NCBI GenBank assembly: GCA_014529385.2
Contig: CM043942.1
Location: 54,440,647 to 54,498,646 of the forward strand
DNA: 58,000 nucleotides
Origin: Adiantum capillus-veneris
Taxonomy: Eukaryota > Streptophyta > Polypodiopsida > Polypodiales > Pteridaceae
Direction: 5' to 3'
A program made the position numbers and the translations under genes. Below, piece after piece: positions 9,549 through 19,912 of the stretch (position 1 is its first letter; each line of letters starts with the position of its first letter). A model generated the notes under the pieces. That model saw only the letters and a list, made by a program, of their open reading frames with translations, had not been told where the DNA came from and made no database searches.

Positions 9549-10046
9549 TAGAAAAAGGTTTCTATTTGATTTGTTTTACCGATATTTCTGGCATTTCAAT
9601 TTAATTTTCATTGCCTCAGGCAGGATAGCGAATAATCTTACTTTACTAGCGGCCTTTAACTTGCTTGATAAACCAACGGAGCTTTAGATGTCAGCGTCCC
9701 AAGCAAGGACTACAACGAGCCATGCCCGTGTCATTAACGGCCAGACTCCTATACATAGTGACTCTACACCGTTTAAGGTATAAAGTTAACTGTAGATAGC
9801 CCGACTTACAGCTTATAACATAAAACTTCCTAAATGCCAGCCAAAAACGAATAGGCAAAGCACTGTCAGACTATTTGAATTGCTTTAATATGCTAAAATA
9901 AAGCAGAAAATAAGGAAAAAAAAAGTAAATAGGGACGAAAAAGTTTTACACACAGCGCTTACTAATCCATCGCACCTACTAACGATTAATTATTAGTTAA
10001 TGCGTTTACTTTGGTAAGTATTTGTATTAAACATTCACAAATTAAA
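9549..10046. other. Spacer before petG
   Basis: AT-rich, no convincing ORF. The homology with the third repeat copy ends at about 9928. Sequence downstream of about 9950 probably belongs to the plastid-derived petG-trnW segment. Confidence 0.5.
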
Positions 10047-10163
10047 ATGGTTGAAGCATTACTATCTGGAATCGTGTTAGGCTTAATTCCGATAACCCTA
10101 GCTAGATTTTTTGTAACTGCATACTTGTAATACCGACAGAGTAACCAATTAAATATTCGATGA
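10047..10163 (+). pseudogene. petG: Plastid-derived petG
   Basis: 38 codons matching cytochrome b6f subunit Pet[20 protein letters not shown] then FFVTAYL. An in-frame TAA stands where Gln is expected after AYL. A Gly-Leu pair is replaced by Arg-Phe and the C-terminus is diverged, so this is a decaying plastid copy. petG and the neighbouring opposite-strand trnW are adjacent in plastid genomes. Confidence 0.88.
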
Positions 10164-10397
10164 AATTTAGTTAAGAATCGTCCTACCTAAGATAAGATTT
10201 TGATATTGGGAAGGGGGAAGGATTTAAAAGATATCTGTCGAATCCTCCCCCTACCTCCTCGCCTCTTCTCTGTCCAAAAAAGTATTTCAGGAAACAAATA
10301 GCAGATGTGCCGCTTTTCTAACGACGAAAATTAATTCTATTCCTATTTCAATTTTAATGTGTACCGCTTAAGCAATCCTTGGGTAGGTAAGAAAAAA

Positions 10398-10471
10398 CAC
10401 GCCCTGTAGGATTCGAACCTACGACATCGGGTTTTGGAGACCCACGTTCTACCAAACTAAACTAAAGGCGC
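10398..10471 (-). tRNA. trnW-CCA: tRNA-Trp(CCA), plastid-type
   Basis: Acceptor GCGCCTT/AGGGCGT, anticodon loop CTCCAAA with anticodon CCA, and T-loop TTCGAAT. It lies next to petG on the opposite strand, as in plastids. Plastid-derived trnW is the functional mitochondrial tRNA in many land plants, so this copy may be active. Confidence 0.92.
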
Positions 10472-10516
10472 CCCCTCCTAACCTAAAAGGAGTCACTTCA
10501 ATCTCCGAAGTAAAAG

Positions 10517-10969
10517 TTACAGCCAAGGAAGTAGCGACAATATATTTGTATTCGTTGCAGTTTTTTTTACAACCCATTTGATCAATGGGGAATAAAGGTC
10601 TGTGGCAAAATCCAGCCATAGCATCAAAGTATAATTAATAAAATATTCCTCAGTTGGGCTCATGATCCGAAGCGGCTCACTGACACTAAGATTGCTGTCT
10701 TTACTAGCGCCCCCTAGATCAGATCTAGAGGAGTGATTTCTGTCTCCTGTCGTACTCTGCGGTTGTCCTTTGAATTTCACTGTCTTTGCACGTAACTGCC
10801 CCTGCTCTTCCACTGAATTGCCTTTTTGTGTCAATTGTATAAACCCATATTTACGCCTAACTTGATCAGAATACAAGTCAAACATAAACTTTTCCGACCG
10901 TTTCAAGTGAATAACCCGTTCATTTAACAGATTCACTTGTTCCCTTAAATGAGCGCTTTCGTTCTTCAA
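10517..10969 (-). CDS. orf150, unknown
   Basis: An uninterrupted 150-codon frame starting with ATG. The N-terminal 40 residues (LREQVNLLNERVIHLKRSEK) have heptad-like spacing suggesting a coiled coil. The middle is polar, and the C-terminal 45 residues are moderately hydrophobic (NYTLMLWLDFATDLYSPLI). No family is recognised. It sits just beyond trnW, where plastid trnP would be expected, so the plastid insert ends here. The second copy is at 52533-52985. Confidence 0.45.
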   Translation of the reverse strand: MKNESAHLREQVNLLNERVIHLKRSEKFMFDLYSDQVRRKYGFIQLTQKGNSVEEQGQLRAKTVKFKGQPQSTTGDRNHSSRSDLGGASKDSNLSVSEPLRIMSPTEEYFINYTLMLWLDFATDLYSPLIKWVVKKTATNTNILSLLPWL

Positions 10970-12656
10970 TCCTTAGTCGAAATGATGGCAAAGAAGTTAT
11001 AAAAAATGCCACTGTTAGTGGTAGTAACTACGAAGGGCAAGGTAATAATGCCACTGCCACTATTAGTGGTTAGGACTACAAAGCGAGGTTACCGGCAAGG
11101 ACTGCGAACACTACCTTATGAAACCTTCCCTAACCATCTTACGGACCTACCCTCTGGAAAGGGAGTAGCCGGCGATCAGTTCAAGCCTACACGAGTGTAG
11201 GTTGCCTTGTTTCCTTCCCTCGATGTCGCTTTCTGTTCCGCAAAAAAAAACAAACTAAATAGAATGCAAGAATTCGATCTCCATGTTGCACCAAGTTACT
11301 CACGGCCCAGACCCCTACCGTTGAATGAAGCGACAAACAACTCGTTCAATCGTCGGCGCCGGGTTCCGGTTCTCTAACCAAACTAAAGGTAGTTTGCGTG
11401 CGTGGTAATGGATGGCAAAACTTATTCTCTCTCAACAAGAATCTCTTGTGCTTCGGTCTTGGATTTGAATATAGCAAGTTAACGTTAACTAACGGTCTTT
11501 GATAGCTTAGCGAGTGTGTTTTTGGCCTGCAAACTACCTATAGGTTAGATAATTTCTTTTGAAAGATGGATAAAGTAGTTCCAGTTTTGCCCTGAGCATT
11601 CCACGATAACTGATATGGTAGCTCCGCTTCCGCAGAGTGGGTTCGATGATTCATCATCAGATTGAAAAATCGACAATCAACGTTAAGAGGTCAAGTATCC
11701 CACCTGGCCAGTTATGACCAAAGGCGTTGAACCTTCCAATAACATACAATGGCAACAGATAAGTAGCGAATAGGATCAAAGAACCGCATCTGCCTTGCAA
11801 AACAAATAAAACCAAAATGTGGCCTTGAATTGACGAGCATAAATGCATGCCAAAAAGAGTCTTTTGAGCCTTTTAGTTGCCCTTACTGTGGCAGCCACGG
11901 GCTTTAGCAAGGGATAGCAACAAAAGGGGTACAAACAAAAGTGACGAAAGTAAGAGTGCAAGTAAAGTCCCTATCCCTATGGTTAGTTCTATTCTGAAAA
12001 AACTACGACTCGGAAAAAAAGGAGATAGCTAATCCACAACCTTAGCTGATTTAGCCTCAAGTAACTTTAGTTAACGAATTAGTAACTGAAGTAACCACCA
12101 ACCCTATCAGTCGAATGGGATGATTGCAGGATTGCTGATATTTATTGCAGTCTGTGCTATCGCAAATGATACAATCTATCGGCTTTACAGTGTGATAGAC
12201 GAAGCCGTTAAGTCCACTGTGTTTTCGATCTCAATAGCCTCGACTTGCCAGATCTAGCCGATGCGGCGACGTCAACCTGGTGGTCCTAAGCTGATGGGCG
12301 ATCCTAACGGTTCCCTTTTCCATTCCCTTTCACGCAAGCACGGTTGTAATTTATGTGTTTTTTTAATTTCTTTTTCTATCTTGATTTTTCTCTTTTCTTA
12401 TCATATTTTCTTTCATTTTATTTATTAAAATTTAAATTATCATGCCGAAGCAAATGGGACAGGAAGTCGATCTAGGAAAGTTCAACCTCCCGATGATGAT
12501 GAAAGTGACACTATTTTCGATGAAAATGACACTACTTTTGTTTTGGATCCCTTTCATTTTCATTTTCATGTTTTCATCTTTTTACAAGCTCCCATGGATA
12601 TTAAGATAAGAACAGACCTTATAACGAAAAACAAAACAAAAATAAAAGAAAGCAAA
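10970..12656. other. Non-coding stretch, no gene seen
   Basis: No recognisable gene. Contains an imperfect duplication of 'ATGCCACTGxxxGTGGT' near 11006-11075, a hairpin repeat at 11362, short hydrophobic frames (11660-11960 minus; about 12120-12260 plus) and Met/Glu/Asp-codon-like GATGA/GAAAA repeats near 12440-12600. Confidence 0.5.
11362..11400. repeat. 38-bp dispersed hairpin repeat, copy 1
   Basis: The segment GGTTCCGGTTCTCTAACC followed by a perfect small hairpin AAACTA-AAGG-TAGTTT recurs at 15903-15941. It may be a mobile hairpin or a transcript-end structure. Confidence 0.7.
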
Positions 12657-14328
12657 ACGAGCTTTGGTTAATCATTCCCCAGTGTGATCTGTTAGTCCCA
12701 AGCAATATCCGCGGAATGACCCGCACTACTAATGACGCGAACTCTAACCAGAAACAGACAAAAAAACAGAGATCGTTAGTTGCCACGTCAATAGCTGGGA
12801 TGTTCAGCCAACTCTCAGGCCTTGATTTAATAGAAAGGTAGCTACCCTCGAAGCCACAAAAGCAAAAGGCCTAGAGCACACATAGGACGAACAATGAATG
12901 AGTGTAAGCCTCGTTGCCCGACAATCGACGGTGCTGACTGCACCGAGGGACTCATTATCGTAATAGCGGAAAAAGTAAGGCAGTGACAACTTGGGGATTG
13001 TCATTGAGCGTCCCTAGACGCCCAAGAAAAGTAAGTTATTGATGGCTCTTTCATTCTAGGTCTAGGACGAACCATTTACGCTTGCGGCATCTTCTACGAA
13101 GTGTAGCTCACGTCTAAGCATCCGGTTAGGGAACGGGGCAACGCCCATGAAGCTCCAGAAACGGAAGGCCTGCCTGGCTGTATGCTCTTAGAAAGAGGAT
13201 TCTCCACCAAGCTCCAGGGCTAACATGGAGACCCATTGACTTTATTGATTATTAATTGTAAATAACAGCAAATCATATGTAAGGTAAAGGTATTTAAACT
13301 CGTGTTAAATCACTGTCTTAACTGTCTTTGTTTACAATTATAAGTAAAATCGTACTATAGTTTAAAACGCCCGCCTTTCGCCATAGCTTAAAGAGAAGAC
13401 GCTAACATGACGGGAAGAGCCGTATGAGATCATCAGTCTCATGTACGGTTCAGGAGCCAAGCTTATGCAGCAATGTCAGAGCTTAGGTTAACTACATAAT
13501 TCCAGTTCCACTTTACTACGTGAAGGCGCTCTATAATATTTAGTAAAGCTATTGCGATATGGAAATAAAAGGCATGATAGGGACAAGGGTTTAATCAAAC
13601 TGTTACGCTCATCAAATATGATCTTGGTGAATACAGGACTGAAAACTCCTGTAATCCTTTTAAAACATGAAGTGACAGCAGAGGTGTCAATTACTGAATA
13701 AGCAAGGTATAATTTTGTTGGAATCGAAGATTCGAATCTAGAAAAAGTAGAAGTAAAGGAGCTTCATTTTTATGAACCAAGACTTCTTTTGCCAAAGCCG
13801 CGTAAACCGGGAATTATTTTGTCAAAACCATTGAACAAGAAAATAGTTTGGATTGAACCAACTAAGATTTGGCGTGACTGTAACAAGGTCAAAGGGTTGA
13901 TTTTCAATTTAATTAAGGGTGGGTATGCTGTAGTTATCGCAGGGCTCGTAGCTTTCCTTTTCAGAAGTCCCTCTTACAAACGCAACCGCAAGAAGAATAA
14001 AAAAAAGTTTCACCTCTCAAAAAAAAATCAATTTTCTAGAGGTAGATTCCATGAAAACAAAAGCAAAAGCATAAAATCCAGGAACAAGGATCTAAAGTTT
14101 CGCAAAAACAGAAATAAGACATCCCGCAGGAGTAGGACATCCAAAATTCCAAACACGAATATAATAAGACGTAATACTGTGGTAAAAAATATTCGTGCTA
14201 CGCTAGTTTTAAAAGGGAAAAAGCACCAAAAAAGCCGCCAGCAGGCATTTAGGCGCCGTCGCGTTTATTTACATAAGTATGTATGGAGCTTTTATGGAGT
14301 GGCTTCAAAAAAGATGCATGCAGAGTAA
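12657..14328 (+). CDS. rps1: Ribosomal protein S1 (rps1), two exons
   Basis: Mitochondrial small-subunit protein S1. Exon 1 is 12657-12681, exactly 25 nt (ACG AGC TTT GGT TAA TCA then 7 nt), corresponding to the conserved MSFxQxFP start with ACG edited to AUG and TAA to CAA. Exon 2 is 13493-14328. Total coding length is 861 nt (287 codons, divisible by three). Motifs: NMILVNTGLKTPVILLKHE, an S1-domain stretch VKGLIFNLIKGGYAVVIAG, and a long basic tail. Two further in-frame TAA codons (before YLVKLLR, and in SITE-stop-ARY) sit at Gln positions. A second copy is in the other repeat arm. Confidence 0.93.
12682..13492 (+). other. Group II intron in rps1 (rps1i25g2)
   Basis: 811 nt beginning GTGTGATC and ending AAC. 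Domain V is at about 13417-13451: a GAGCCGTATGAG arm pairing with CTCATGTACGGTTC. No maturase ORF is visible. An intron at nucleotide 25 of rps1 is known as a fern-specific intron thought to derive from an rpl2 paralog. Its domain I resembles the nad5 intron at 42795. Confidence 0.92.
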
Positions 14329-14453
14329 AATAGAATGACTAGGGCTATATTGGACAACACAGCACATATTACTTCGTAAATTGCACGTAACATCTTCAAA
14401 GAACAAATAACAGGGATGGGGGCTTAATGAATCCTCCACCTCCGGCCGGGGCA

Positions 14454-14527
14454 GGGGAAATAGCTTAGTCGGTTAGAGTGCTGGTCTGTCACGCCAGAAG
14501 CCGCGGGTTCGAATCCCGTTTTCCCCG
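14454..14527 (+). tRNA. trnD-GUC: tRNA-Asp(GUC)
   Basis: Acceptor GGGGAAA/TTTCCCC, D-arm TAGCTTAGTCGG, anticodon loop CTGTCAC with anticodon GTC, and T-loop TTCGAAT. Fully paired. It lies 125 nt after rps1. Confidence 0.94.
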
Positions 14528-15123
14528 TTAGCATTATGCTAGTTAGGTTTGTTTTAAAAGTCAGAGTTGATGATATCGATGGAAAGGAAGCCTGACTACC
14601 TTTGCCCTTCGAGTAGAGCATGTAGCGAAAAAACCTTGTCAGTCTCTACCTGTTTCGTTTGACCAGGCAAAGCAGTCAAGTGCTGCACCCGGCAATGATG
14701 ATAGTCTAGTAGCCGGAAATACAGCTAGCCCACGTTTTAACTCAAGCAGCATAGGACACGTAAACTCCCATGCGTGTAAATCAGCGAGGACCACTAAATG
14801 TTCCTGCAAGTTGTAGTCAATACCTAGTATGTAAGCCGTTACCTCAAACTTGGAGGTTAATTAAATAAAGGCAAAGTTGGGTTTTTTCGGTGTAGTTGTG
14901 AAATAGTCGACAGCTATAACGTTGCTATACAAAACTGTATGTAAGATTCCCACTTCATACAAGTGAACTCTTCGTCATTTAATTATTGTTGAGAAGATAA
15001 CTATTCTCAGTCATAACATAGAGTACAAAAAAAAAGAAAAGTGCGGGGAAAATAAAAAGACATCATGGACACCTTAGGCATTACTTCACTATTGCCCTTT
15101 TCTTCAGCTAAACGGGCATATCC

Positions 15124-15435
15124 CTAATTGCGGATGTTTCCGATAGTCGTCTTATTTCTATGTTTGATAATATCAAAAAGGGAAAATCCCAATAAAAAAC
15201 GGATTTTGTTCCAAGAAAGTAAAGGCTTAGACAAAGAAGCATTCGGGGGCAAAGAAGCTGGGGATATATTTAACCTTGAAGTATCTTCTAAAACCGTACT
15301 GTTAGAAGACAAAGAAGGTAAGGATGAAAAATGCTTATTTATTGTTAATAAAGAAGCTAAGGACTTATCTTTCGATTGATCCTCAGCATGTTTTTGTTTT
15401 TGTTTGTTTAAAGGTGATAATCATCTTGTATTCAT
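15124..15435 (-). CDS. orf103, Ser/Pro/Leu-rich ORF with C-terminal hydrophobic segment
   Basis: Unknown. Reading from ATG-AAT-ACA-AGA-TGA (TGA to CGA by editing) gives about 103 residues: a Lys/Gln start, HAEDQSKDKSLASLLTINKH, a Ser/Leu/Pro-rich middle (PASLPPNASLSKPLLSW), a hydrophobic stretch (RFLLGFSLFDII) and a basic end. The AEDQS...LTINxH block is shared with the 34201-35238 ORF, which supports this strand over the also-open antisense frame. It overlaps the end of orf120 in another frame. Confidence 0.45.
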
Positions 15436-15745
15436 AACATTTACAGTGGCGTGGTTGTTTGTTTCCACAAGCCCGCCTAAGGGGCTGCGTTAGCATGCCA
15501 GGAAGGGACTCAAAGAACAAAAAACCACGTAACGAAAAGAAGCAGTAAACAGCCAAAGCTAGCAACACCGAGATAACAATGAACAACAAGCAGGTTACTC
15601 TAAATGCTTGCTTGTACAGGTAATCTATACCAGTATGGTTTATCCACCATCTGCAACGCGTCGATAAGTCTGCGAGAAGCCAGGGCCGAGAAGTAGTTCC
15701 AAACCCCGATAAGCAGTTAGTTACGATTATGTTTCGTCGTCGCAC
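15383..15745 (-). CDS. orf120, membrane ORF
   Basis: Unrecognised 120-codon frame with ATG start and no internal stop. A basic N-terminus (MRRRN) is followed by a hydrophobic stretch of about 25 residues (TCLLFIVISVLLALAVYCFF) and then a Cys/Lys-rich tail. It ends with TGC-TGA at the border of the module shared with the 34-kb ORF. Second copy at 47757-48119. Confidence 0.42.
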   Translation of the reverse strand: MRRRNIIVTNCLSGFGTTSRPWLLADLSTRCRWWINHTGIDYLYKQAFRVTCLLFIVISVLLALAVYCFFSLRGFLFFESLPGMLTQPLRRACGNKQPRHCKCYEYKMIITFKQTKTKTC

Positions 15746-15902
15746 TAATTGAATTGTTCCTGGTTACGCATGGATTATTATACAAGAATCTTATTTAAAT
15801 TCGTATTGATGATAAAAAAAATGTTGTTTTTGCTTTCGCTTTTCGGGCCTGGGGGTAGAGGTCCCTGTTAAACGCGCTACCCAAGTCAACCCAACCACTT
15901 GT

Positions 15903-15941
15903 GGTTCCGGTTCTCTAACCAAACTAAAGGTAGTTTGCGTG
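15903..15941. repeat. 38-bp dispersed hairpin repeat, copy 2
   Basis: Same sequence as at 11362-11400, with the AAACTA/TAGTTT hairpin intact. The flanks are unrelated, so it is a dispersed repeat. Confidence 0.7.
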
Positions 15942-16106
15942 GCCTGGGCAATGAACCCCAAGGTGCCTAAACGGCAACTATGAGTTGATAGGTCGATTTA
16001 GCAAAGTGTAGAACCGTAAAGGCTGTTTATTTCCTTTACTCAAACTCGGTCCCTACGGCCAGATTGCGATTAAGCTTTTTTTTAGCTCTTAAAAAGTGAA
16101 ATAGTA

Positions 16107-16319
16107 ATGGGGCAAAGAGCGGGGATAGGCACAAAACATAAAGCAAGAGGCTCATCTATTACAAACATGCCGGCATGGGTATTGCACACGGCAGCCATTG
16201 CGCTTTTATTATATAAAAAGGGTAGCGAATGGTGGGTTCAAATTGTAGCCACATGCTTTGACATATACAAGCTGGTACTTGTTACATCAGCAGAGCAGTT
16301 GTTGACTAATGATCCATAA
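16107..16319 (+). CDS. orf70, small uncertain ORF
   Basis: 70 codons from ATG with a mildly hydrophobic middle (AWVLHTAAIALLLYKKG). No family recognised. Kept only because it is uninterrupted and repeated in the second arm; it may be spurious. Confidence 0.25.
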   Translation: MGQRAGIGTKHKARGSSITNMPAWVLHTAAIALLLYKKGSEWWVQIVATCFDIYKLVLVTSAEQLLTNDP

Positions 16320-16657
16320 TCCTTCCTGTGCTAGGGTCGGGTCTTTCGGTCGCTAATCTGTGCAGTGCAGGAGACCAGACATATGCAACAGTCTTCGACT
16401 AGCACGGTTCGGTTATAAAGATCGATGTGTCCGCAGCAATGTTTACTACGTTAATGCCGGGCCCAGGTAAACAGAAGAGATCTCCCGGTCTATAAGCCCA
16501 GCCCAGTGATAAAGTATAGTTATCCTTACGTAACCCTGAGATTCTACAGAACCATGTCTAAGTACAGATAGTACAAAATCTAACTTGCTTGCTCTATTTT
16601 TAGTATTGAGGATAGCCCTGTACGACAATCTATAGTGCAGACCATAGCAATTCTGCA

Positions 16658-16729
16658 AGCGGAAAAAGGGACTCGAACCCTCAACTCCAGCCTTGGCAAG
16701 GCTATACTCTACCATTAAGCTATTTCCGC
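16658..16729 (-). tRNA. trnG-GCC: tRNA-Gly(GCC)
   Basis: Acceptor GCGGAAA/TTTCCGC, anticodon loop TTGCCAA with anticodon GCC, and T-loop TTCGAGT. Well paired. Second copy at 46773-46844. Confidence 0.94.
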
Positions 16730-17834
16730 CATGTAACTTTTATCTAGTAATGTGCCAGTAAATGTTGTGCTAGGGGCTTTAGCCACTCAACCGAGGGAAG
16801 AGGGATAATGGTTGTTCATTCTTGTAGCAGGCGCTGGCTATGAATTAAAAGAAGCAAAGCACGCATAGTAGACGACGCAAACCCTCAGCAATCGAAAGGA
16901 TAAGGGCTTAATCAAGCAAGATCCGACAAGAAAAGCAAAATAAACAAGCGATTGAAAAAAGAAAAGAGAGTCCTGGCTCTCAAAGAAGCGAATCCGACCC
17001 CCTATAGCCTGAAACGGCAACCTTATCAATCAACGATAGCATGAGCGAGGCGTTAAGTGATGATTCTCGGAAAAGAAAATTCAATGCCAATGCAATAAAA
17101 ATAACCGTTACTACGAAATAGCTCAGAAAAAGACAATATTCAAATGGGACCTTAACAGTGAAGAAGCCATGTGACTCGCACGCTCAGGGGAGCACTTATT
17201 CAGCCAAACTATTCACATAAGTTCGGATAGCGCAAATAGGATCCATTTTTATAAAATCCAAAGTCACCTAGGTTGTACATCAATACGCCTGTCCCCTATC
17301 GCTAAGCGTAGGTAACGTTGGATTAGGAACCAAGGGGATTCGAGTGATTCGAGACACCTTCAATAGCCTTCTCAATCCTACCTTTAGACATTACTGTACA
17401 ATTTGATCCTCGCGTTCTATGAATTTTCTCTTTAATAGAAACAGCAGAAAGATGTAAAAAATGTTGATTAATTCGACTTTTGCTTTTGCTATTGCTAGAT
17501 GCAACGAAGAAAAGCTGCTTTAGCAAAAGCAAGATTGAAACGTTACTGAGTGCAATAACTTAGTAAAAGACAAGGTAGCTAACATTATAAGACTAACTAC
17601 TAGGTACAACGCTCTAAAGCCAGGGCAACAAAACTTAAAATCTGCTATTAGCGTTTGCAATTACGGGAAGGAGTTTCTTTCAGTCCACCTTTGCAGCCTA
17701 CGGGGCCTTGTAATAGGGATGCCAACTTGCCACAAGACAGAGAAGCCAGGTAAACGTTACAATAGGAATGACGGCAAAAAAGCATGTCTTTGGGAAATCT
17801 TTTTCCATTCTATCACAGGATATGATAAAATGCT
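16730..17834. other. Non-coding stretch, no gene seen
   Basis: No recognised gene. Homopolymer differences between the two repeat arms become frequent here. The last part leads into the decayed plastid atpF. Confidence 0.5.
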
Positions 17835-18201
17835 ATCCCGCGAATCCCTGCATTTCATACGATTCGAGATGCAGAGAGCGCCACACAGAAGCGACTGAAA
17901 AAAACCTTCGAAGGGCAATTGCAACAAGCGGAAATGAAAGCTTAGAGATTCGCATTATTGGACTTACGCAGATGATAGGGAACGACGAGATCTCGTCGAT
18001 GCAACTGACAACGACTGCACGGAAACGGAACTTGAAGAAAGTAAAAATTATGCAATTGTTTCGAGAAGCAACGAGCAATTAAGCAGGTTTTGACAGTTTC
18101 TCGACTAGCATCCGAAATTTCAAAAAAACGGTCGTCTAACGCTGCGAATGATTAATTACTATATCGGCTTGCAACGAGCTATGGCTAACAATTCCACGTA
18201 A
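17835..18201 (+). pseudogene. atpF: Plastid-derived atpF, decayed
   Basis: Resembles the second exon of plastid ATP synthase subunit b: ERHTEATEKNLRRA, then (in a shifted frame, clearer in the other arm) RERRDLVDATDND and IRFEKQRAIKQV, ending YIGLQRAMANNST and TAA. Several frameshifts and stops. Directly followed by atpA remnants, as in plastids. Confidence 0.8.
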
Positions 18202-18263
18202 TCGCGACTTTCAGCCCCCATTTCATCATGAAGAAGGTTTCATTTTTACCTCTCCTTTTCGCC

Positions 18264-18640
18264 AGGTAATAAACATTCAACCTGACGTTAGCATCATTTG
18301 CAAATCAAAGGGCAGAAAGAAAAGTTGTTAACATCGTTTAAGTGGGAGACAAAATCACCCGTATTCACGGACTTAATAAAGTAATGGCTGGCGAATTGGT
18401 GGGAATCCGAAGACGGTACAGTTGGCATTGCTTCGAATTCAGAATCTGATAATGTTGAGGCTGTGTTGACGGGTGATGGTCTAACTATATAAAAAGGGGG
18501 CTCCGTACAGGCAACGGGAGATTGCTTAAATACCAGTCAATGACTCGTTTCTAGGCCGCTAAGTAAATGCGTTGGCGCGACGGAAAAGGTCAAATCCCAG
18601 CTTCCGAGTTCAGATCGAGAGAATCTCCCGCGACGAGCAA
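18264..18640 (+). pseudogene. atpA: Plastid-derived atpA 5' part, decayed
   Basis: Plastid-type ATP synthase alpha N-terminal region. Nucleotides after AACATTCAACCTGACG match the atpA start; then [26 protein letters not shown] and an ASEFRSRESPA stretch. Multiple frameshifts and stops. MAGELV is the plastid, not the mitochondrial atp1, version. The insert stops near 18.7 kb, close to the repeat edge. Confidence 0.82.
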
Positions 18641-19912
18641 CGCTTTTGCAAACATTCTCGTAGAATAATGAATTTTCTTCAGGTGAAAGGCTGCATTCCA
18701 TTCGTAGCGGGCTCGAGCGCATCGGATTCTGTGCGACCCTTGTTTGTTTGTAACAGATGTGCCTATCCTATCCTTGCCCTCGCATAAGAGGACTTAAACC
18801 CCTTGTAGCCCTGTGATATATGCGACTAGACCGTTTTCAAATCGATGCAGAGAAAACCGGGAAAAGGTATCGAATGACAAATTGTAGTTTAGTTATCTTC
18901 GCGGAGCGGAGGGGTTCCTGTGTTTTGTTTGCCGGTCGGGGATGCCTTGTGTAATGTCGTAACGTAACTAAACGTCGCCTGAGCCAAGGGAAGGGAGTTA
19001 GCTCGCTCCCTCACGAAAAAAGGATCGGGGAATCGGTTGAAGGGCTGAGAGGGCAGCACGAAATAACATCGGGATTCCAGAAGTATGTACTTAAGATAGA
19101 TCTAAAACAATACCCAAATCCCACCATAAGTAGCAAACCCCATTATTCATATAATGAGACAAAGCTAGGAAAAGAAAATTTACTAAGCCCAAAACGAACC
19201 AATAGAAAGAGTTTACAACAAAGAAAACGTATTAATAACAATTATCGAAAGTAAGGCTAAGATAACCAACCTTCAAAAGGAAAATACCAACAAGCAACAC
19301 AGTGGCTAGGAAAGCTCCAGAGATTCTATAAAAAATAGGAAGGGTCGAAGTAAGCTACGGCTTATAAATAGTAAGATGAAGCGGTAACGGTCAATCAATT
19401 TACATTCTGTTGACTTTATTTGATTCGAGAGGCAAGAATGCCTTAGCATGCATCCAAAGGACTTGCGTTGGCTCCGCTTTGCTAACACCAACACAAGGTT
19501 TGTTCTTGATATTTATGGCTTTGCTTATTAAATAAATAAAAAAACAAAAACAAAAAAAAATTAAAAACACCATGTTTAACTTAAACACAAACACAAGTAG
19601 AAGTGGAGCCTAATGTAGCGAAAGACAGAGATATGGGACATTCTGGGGGTTCGTATCCACTAAAGCAGCCTATCTATGCCGCTGTATTCATAGATTTGTC
19701 ATATGCTGCAATACAGCAAAGAAACTTTCATGATTATAATACTGCAAAAAACACAAAAACACAACTTAGGTTTCTTTTCAGTGTTAGTGTAAGAAGTAAA
19801 CTTTGTGTTTAAGGTCGCAAAGCCAAATAGTAAAGTAGACCCTGTGGTTAAGGTTTACAACGCGTTGTAAACGAGTTGGGGAAGGGCAAGGCCCATACCT
19901 TGTCATGAACCT
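18641..19912. other. Non-coding stretch around repeat boundary
   Basis: Contains the end of repeat arm 1 at about 18821. Beyond it the sequence is unique and AT-rich, with no recognised gene. Downstream of the cox3 stop the cox3 frame stays fairly open to about 19600, but without similarity to known proteins. Confidence 0.5.

Larger units (their letters stand above)
5502..18821 (+). repeat. Large inverted repeat, arm 1
   Basis: Arm 1 of a >13.3 kb inverted repeat with 44677-58000. Paired coordinates sum to 63502 over most of its length (atp9, rps1 exons, trnD, trnW and trnG all fit). Small indels and substitutions accumulate near the gap-proximal end around 17-18.8 kb. The true repeat may extend left of 5502, because the window ends at 58000. 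Confidence 0.95.

Noticed and set aside
18572-18787. 71-codon plus ORF and its antisense partner
   Set aside because: Both fall inside the decayed plastid atpA segment; they are chance frames.
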